A stretch of 9,405 nt of DNA from Rubrobacter sp. Its GTDB lineage: Bacteria; Actinomycetota; Rubrobacteria; Rubrobacterales; Rubrobacteraceae. Position numbers and translations under genes: made by a program. Shown in pieces: positions 7,016 through 9,405 of the stretch (the first letter of the stretch is position 1; every line of letters begins with the position of its first letter). The notes beneath the pieces are model-generated. The model saw only the letters and a list, made by a program, of their open reading frames with translations, had not been told where the DNA came from and ran no database searches. Location: positions 1,040 through 10,444 of the forward strand of contig JADDPY010000446.1 of NCBI GenBank assembly GCA_016781635.1. The letters run 5' to 3'.

Positions 7016-8391
7016 GTGGCGGCTTACGACTTGATCCTCCGTTACGGCACCGTAGTCGGGGGCGTCGCTGATGCTGCACAGGCCGACGTCGCCGTCTCGG
7101 ACGGCAGGATCGCCGCGATCTCCCCGGACCTCGCGGAGACCGGGAGAGAGGAGGTGGACGCTCGTGGGCTCCACGTCTTCCCCGGCGCCATCGACGCCCA
7201 CGTACACTTCAACGAGCCGGGCCGCACGGACTGGGAAGGGTTCGCAACCGGCACGAGGGCGCTCGCGGCCGGTGGCGCCACCTCGTACCTGGAGATGCCG
7301 CTCAACGCCTACCCGCCCACCGTCGACGCGGAGAGCTTCGGCCTCAAGCGGAGGGCGGCGGAGGCTTCCTCGCTCGTGGATTTCGCTCTGTTCGGCGGGC
7401 TCGTTCCCGGACCCGTGGAGCGCCTCGACGAGCTTGCGGAGAAGGGTGTCGTGGGCTTCAAGGCCTTCATGTCCACCTCCGGCACACCGGATTTCACGCC
7501 CGCCGACGACCTCACGCTCTACGAGGGCATGGAGAGGGCGGCCACGCTCGGGCTTCCCGTCCTCGTCCACGCGGAGAACAGAGATATCACGGACGCGCTC
7601 GCCGCTCGCGCCAAGGCCGCCTCTCGCACGACGATGCGCGACTACCTCGACTCGCGCCCCGTGGTAGCCGAACTGGAGGCGATAGAGGACGCGCGATCCT
7701 TTTCGCCGAAGAGACCGGCTGCTCGCTGCACGTGGTACACGTGAGCACCGGGCGGGGCGTCGCCCTTGTCGCCGCGGCACGCGCCCGTGGGGTGAACGTC
7801 ACCTGCGAGACCTGCCCCCACTACCTCGTCCTGACGGATGAGGACGCGGAGAAGATCGGAGCCCTGGCCAAGTGCGCCCCGCCGCTCCGCCCGAGGGGAG
7901 ACCTCGAGTCTTTGTGGGAGCGAGTCTCCGGGGGCGACGTCGCGTTCGTCGCCTCGGACCACTCGCCTTCCCCGCCGGAGACGAAGGTCGGGGACGACTT
8001 CTTCGGGATCTGGGGCGGCATCTTGGGCTGCCGGTCCCTCCTGAACGTGATGCTCGACGAGGGCCACCACGAGCGCGGCCTACCGCTCGCGCGCGTCGCG
8101 GATCTCGTCTCGGGAAACGTGGCCGCGCGCTTCGGCCTGGCGGAGAAGGGACGCGTCGAGGTCGGGGCCGACGCCGACCTCGCCCTCGTCGAACTGGATA
8201 CAGGCTTCGTGCTCGGGGAGGACGACCTCTTCTACCGTTACAAGAGTAGTCCGTTCGTGGGCCGGAGGTTCCGTGGGCGCGTCGTGCGGACGGTCGTGCG
8301 CGGCAGGACCGTCTTCTGCGACGGCGAGATCTTCTCGCGGCCGGTTGGTAGGCTGTTGAGGCCGCGGAAGACGGTCGAGCCTAACTCCTGA
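7016..8391 (+). pseudogene. allB: Allantoinase, interrupted by an indel at 7691-7695
   Basis: Allantoinase hydrolyses allantoin to allantoate, the first committed step of the pathway. The first frame, from GTG 7016, carries DAHVHFNEPGRTDWEGF (H62, H64), GFKAFMSTSG (K149, the carboxylated lysine) and VLVHAEN (H185). It then breaks in GCGCG at 7691-7695. The other frame continues with ILFAEETGCSLHVVHVS, SDHSPSPPE and DDFFGIWGGI, and ends at TGA 8391. Removing two extra bases gives a 457-residue protein with H241 and D314. These fall almost exactly on the E. coli AllB ligand positions, favouring a CG duplication over loss of one base. HFNEPGR and the WGGI region separate it from dihydroorotase and hydantoinase. 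The start follows a G-rich site overlapping the end of allC, so the two are co-transcribed. The rest is well conserved, so sequencing error is plausible. Confidence 0.87.
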
Positions 8392-8396
8392 CGCTG

Positions 8397-8414
8397 CTCG
8401 CCCGTTAGGGCGGG
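8397..8414 (+). other. Intercistronic hairpin between allB and the DUF3830 gene
   Basis: CGCCC (8399-8403) and GGGCG (8408-8412) pair perfectly around a GTTA loop, extended outward by a wobble and one more pair. No T-run follows, so it is unlikely to be a full terminator. It may stabilise the upstream message or lower read-through. Confidence 0.3.
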
Positions 8415-8457
8415 TGGCGCGAGGGACCGGGTAAAGAGGATCGAGGGAGAGTACGAG

Positions 8458-8874
8458 ATGGGAGACGTAAGGATCACGGCGGGACCGTACGAGTTCGTGG
8501 CGCGATGGGAGAGGGAGAAGTCCCCGACGACTTGCGAGGCTTTCGAGGCGCTCCTGCCGTACCGCCAGAAGATCATCCACGTCCGCTGGAGCGGGGAGTC
8601 CTGCTGGATCCCTTTGGGGGACTACGACCTCGGGGTGGGCCTGGAGGACCCCACGAGCGTCCCGCAGGCCGGTGAGGTCCTGTTCTACCCCGGGGGCGTC
8701 TCGGAGACGGAGATCCTCTTCCCCTACGCGGGCACGATCTTCGCGAGCAAGGCGGGCAGGCTCGCGGGCAACCACTTCCTGACCGTTACGGAGGGGCGGG
8801 AGAACCTGCGCGCCCTCGGGGAGAAGACCCTCTGGGAGGGGGCCCAGGACATACTCTTCGAACGCGCCTCTTGA
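8458..8874 (+). CDS. DUF3830 family protein (cyclophilin-like fold)
   Basis: This 138-residue protein fits the DUF3830 family, whose members have a cyclophilin-like beta-barrel. Recognisable stretches are RITAGPYEFVARWERE near the N-terminus, CEAFEALLP, IIHVRWSGESCWIPLGD, VLFYPGGVSETEILFPY, FASKAGRLAGNHFLTV and LWEGAQDILFE at the end. The conserved His, Arg, Trp, Ser, Glu and Asn residues on the barrel suggest a ligand-binding or catalytic pocket, but no reaction is established to my knowledge. Homologues often accompany hydantoinase, allantoinase and other amidohydrolase genes, which fits here: it is 66 bases behind allB on the same strand. A role handling allantoin, a ring-opened intermediate or a stereoisomer is inference. 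ATG 8458 follows GAGGGAGAGTACGAG. It probably ends the operon. Confidence 0.8.
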   Translation: MGDVRITAGPYEFVARWEREKSPTTCEAFEALLPYRQKIIHVRWSGESCWIPLGDYDLGVGLEDPTSVPQAGEVLFYPGGVSETEILFPYAGTIFASKAGRLAGNHFLTVTEGRENLRALGEKTLWEGAQDILFERAS

Positions 8875-9024
8875 ACGCGCGGGGGAGCACTGTTCCTCCA
8901 TGGGGTCGTCGCGGATCCGCGCCAGCCACAATCCTTCCTACAGCGACATTTTCGCTTCGACGCGTGAGGCGGTGGCGTCATCGCTAGATGAGTGTTGCGA
9001 GGATCAAAGGCAAACTGGACTTGA

Positions 9025-9047
9025 CACCTCGTAGGCTACACGAGGTG
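9025..9047. repeat. Perfect inverted repeat overlapping a TTGACA
   Basis: CACCTCGT (9025-9032) and ACGAGGTG (9040-9047) are exact reverse complements across a seven-base spacer. The left arm overlaps a perfect TTGACA (9021-9026), but no -10 element stands at 16-18 bases. It could be an operator, a bidirectional terminator stem, or chance within a decayed reading frame. Confidence 0.4.
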
Positions 9048-9081
9048 AAACTCGGCCGTTGTCGTCTTCGGTCGAGTTACG

Positions 9082-9198
9082 CATCAGCGGTCTCAGGCGT
9101 GGCTCCATGAGCCCCCGCACTTCCATGTTCTCAGGCTCCTCCTGGACCCACACTATCTCCCGGAGGTTCTTGAACCCCCTCCTGAGCCGCCTCAAGAG
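9082..9198 (-). pseudogene. 2-oxoglutarate dehydrogenase E1 (SucA/Kgd-type) C-terminal remnant
   Basis: The minus strand encodes FKNLREIVWVQEEPENM followed by GLMEPRLRPLM. This closely resembles the C-terminus of 2-oxoglutarate dehydrogenase E1, where a VWxQEEPxNMGAW motif sits in the last strands before the RL-containing helix. About 38 residues are recognisable. The expected GAW after ENM is replaced by EVR, upstream residues do not continue as E1, and no ribosome site precedes any start. The frame runs on to a stop at 9004-9006 with sequence unlike the family. It is a remnant rather than a gene. It lies on the same strand as, and downstream of, citrate synthase, another TCA-cycle gene, which suggests a broken TCA locus or a rearranged duplicate. 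The full-length gene would be elsewhere. Confidence 0.6.
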
Positions 9199-9315
9199 CA
9201 GGGGAGGGGCGCGACGAGCGGCCGGAACGCCAAAATGCCCACCCGACAGACGACAAGCCCGCCTTCGGCCCGAGCGCTCGGCTGTGGTCGGCCCGCCGCG
9301 CCTCCACGTCGGTGT

Positions 9316-9405
9316 TTAACGCGCGTCCATCGGGACGTAGTCGGCCTGGCGGGCGCCCGTGTAGATCTGGCGGGGACGCGCGATCTTGAGCTCGGGGTCG
9401 TTCAT
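9316..9405 (-). CDS. gltA: Citrate synthase, C-terminal end only
   Basis: The last 29 codons of a minus-strand gene enter from the right edge and end at TAA (9316-9318). The peptide NDPELKIARPRQIYTG followed by DYVPMDAR is the characteristic C-terminus of type II citrate synthase, whose final segment typically reads RPRxxYxG...(Y/F)VPI..R. Citrate synthase condenses acetyl-CoA with oxaloacetate to start the TCA cycle. The ATG at the very edge is an internal methionine, not the start. 2-methylcitrate synthase shares the fold and cannot be excluded from this short piece, though its tails are less similar. Confidence 0.78.
   Translation of the reverse strand: MNDPELKIARPRQIYTGARQADYVPMDAR

Larger units (their letters stand above)
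8875..9315. other. Intergenic region with palindromes and a gene remnant
   Basis: No intact gene is visible in these 441 bases. They hold a perfect 12-base palindrome CGCGGATCCGCG (8910-8921), an 8-base inverted repeat (9025-9047), a minus-strand 2-oxoglutarate dehydrogenase E1 remnant (9082-9198) and a palindrome CCGAGCGCTCGG (9270-9281). The last lies 35 bases beyond the citrate synthase stop and could be the stem of a terminator, but no T-run accompanies it. No clear terminator for the plus-strand operon was found. Confidence 0.5.

Noticed and set aside
6620..7780. Long minus-strand frame opposite allC and allB
   Set aside because: High-G+C antisense artefact; rich in Arg, Pro and Gly and without any recognisable motif, while both sense genes are certain.
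8397..8414. Hairpin after allB as a rho-independent terminator
   Set aside because: No T-run follows and the next gene starts shortly after on the same strand with its own good ribosome site.
8910..8921. Palindrome CGCGGATCCGCG as a regulator site
   Set aside because: Twelve bases, self-complementary and G+C-rich; no adjacent promoter and no second copy noticed.
8080..8931. Minus-strand frame opposite the end of allB and the DUF3830 gene
   Set aside because: Covers two conserved sense genes and has no family features of its own.

Overview
The window looks like chromosome from a high-G+C actinobacterium. Rubrobacter or a near relative is my best guess, from codon bias, GTG/TTG starts, strong AGGAGG-type ribosome sites and the character of the protein families. 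That assignment is inference. No RNA gene, CRISPR array or intact mobile element is visible.

Left flank (1-931, minus): the 5' two-thirds of a RavA/MoxR-type AAA+ ATPase gene, cut by the window edge. Next (about 1150-1540) is a scar: the C-terminal piece of a DDE transposase joined almost directly to a broken response-regulator receiver domain. An unassigned stretch follows, ending in a good sigma-70-type promoter.

Centre (1877-8874, plus): a purine/ureide catabolic cluster. In order it holds an NCS1-family permease, two tandem amidohydrolase-2 proteins (the first frameshifted, the second missing most metal ligands), a small membrane-protein ORF of uncertain status, an allantoate amidohydrolase (AllC, M20 family), an allantoinase (AllB, frameshifted) and a DUF3830 cyclophilin-fold protein. 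The reading is that allantoin enters through the permease, AllB opens the hydantoin ring to allantoate, and AllC removes the ureido group. The amidohydrolase pair and DUF3830 have no assigned step. Spacing suggests two or three transcription units: permease and amidohydrolases; a separate small ORF; then allC-allB-DUF3830 behind its own promoter and a structured leader.

Right flank (8875-9405): about 440 bases without an intact gene, holding a minus-strand remnant of the C-terminus of 2-oxoglutarate dehydrogenase E1 and several palindromes. At the edge is the C-terminus of citrate synthase on the minus strand.

The most interesting observations are the tandem amidohydrolase pair in which one partner looks like a pseudoenzyme, and the unplaced DUF3830 protein in an allantoin cluster. 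Two indels interrupt otherwise well-conserved enzymes, so the sequence may contain assembly or sequencing errors. I see no convincing wholly new system.
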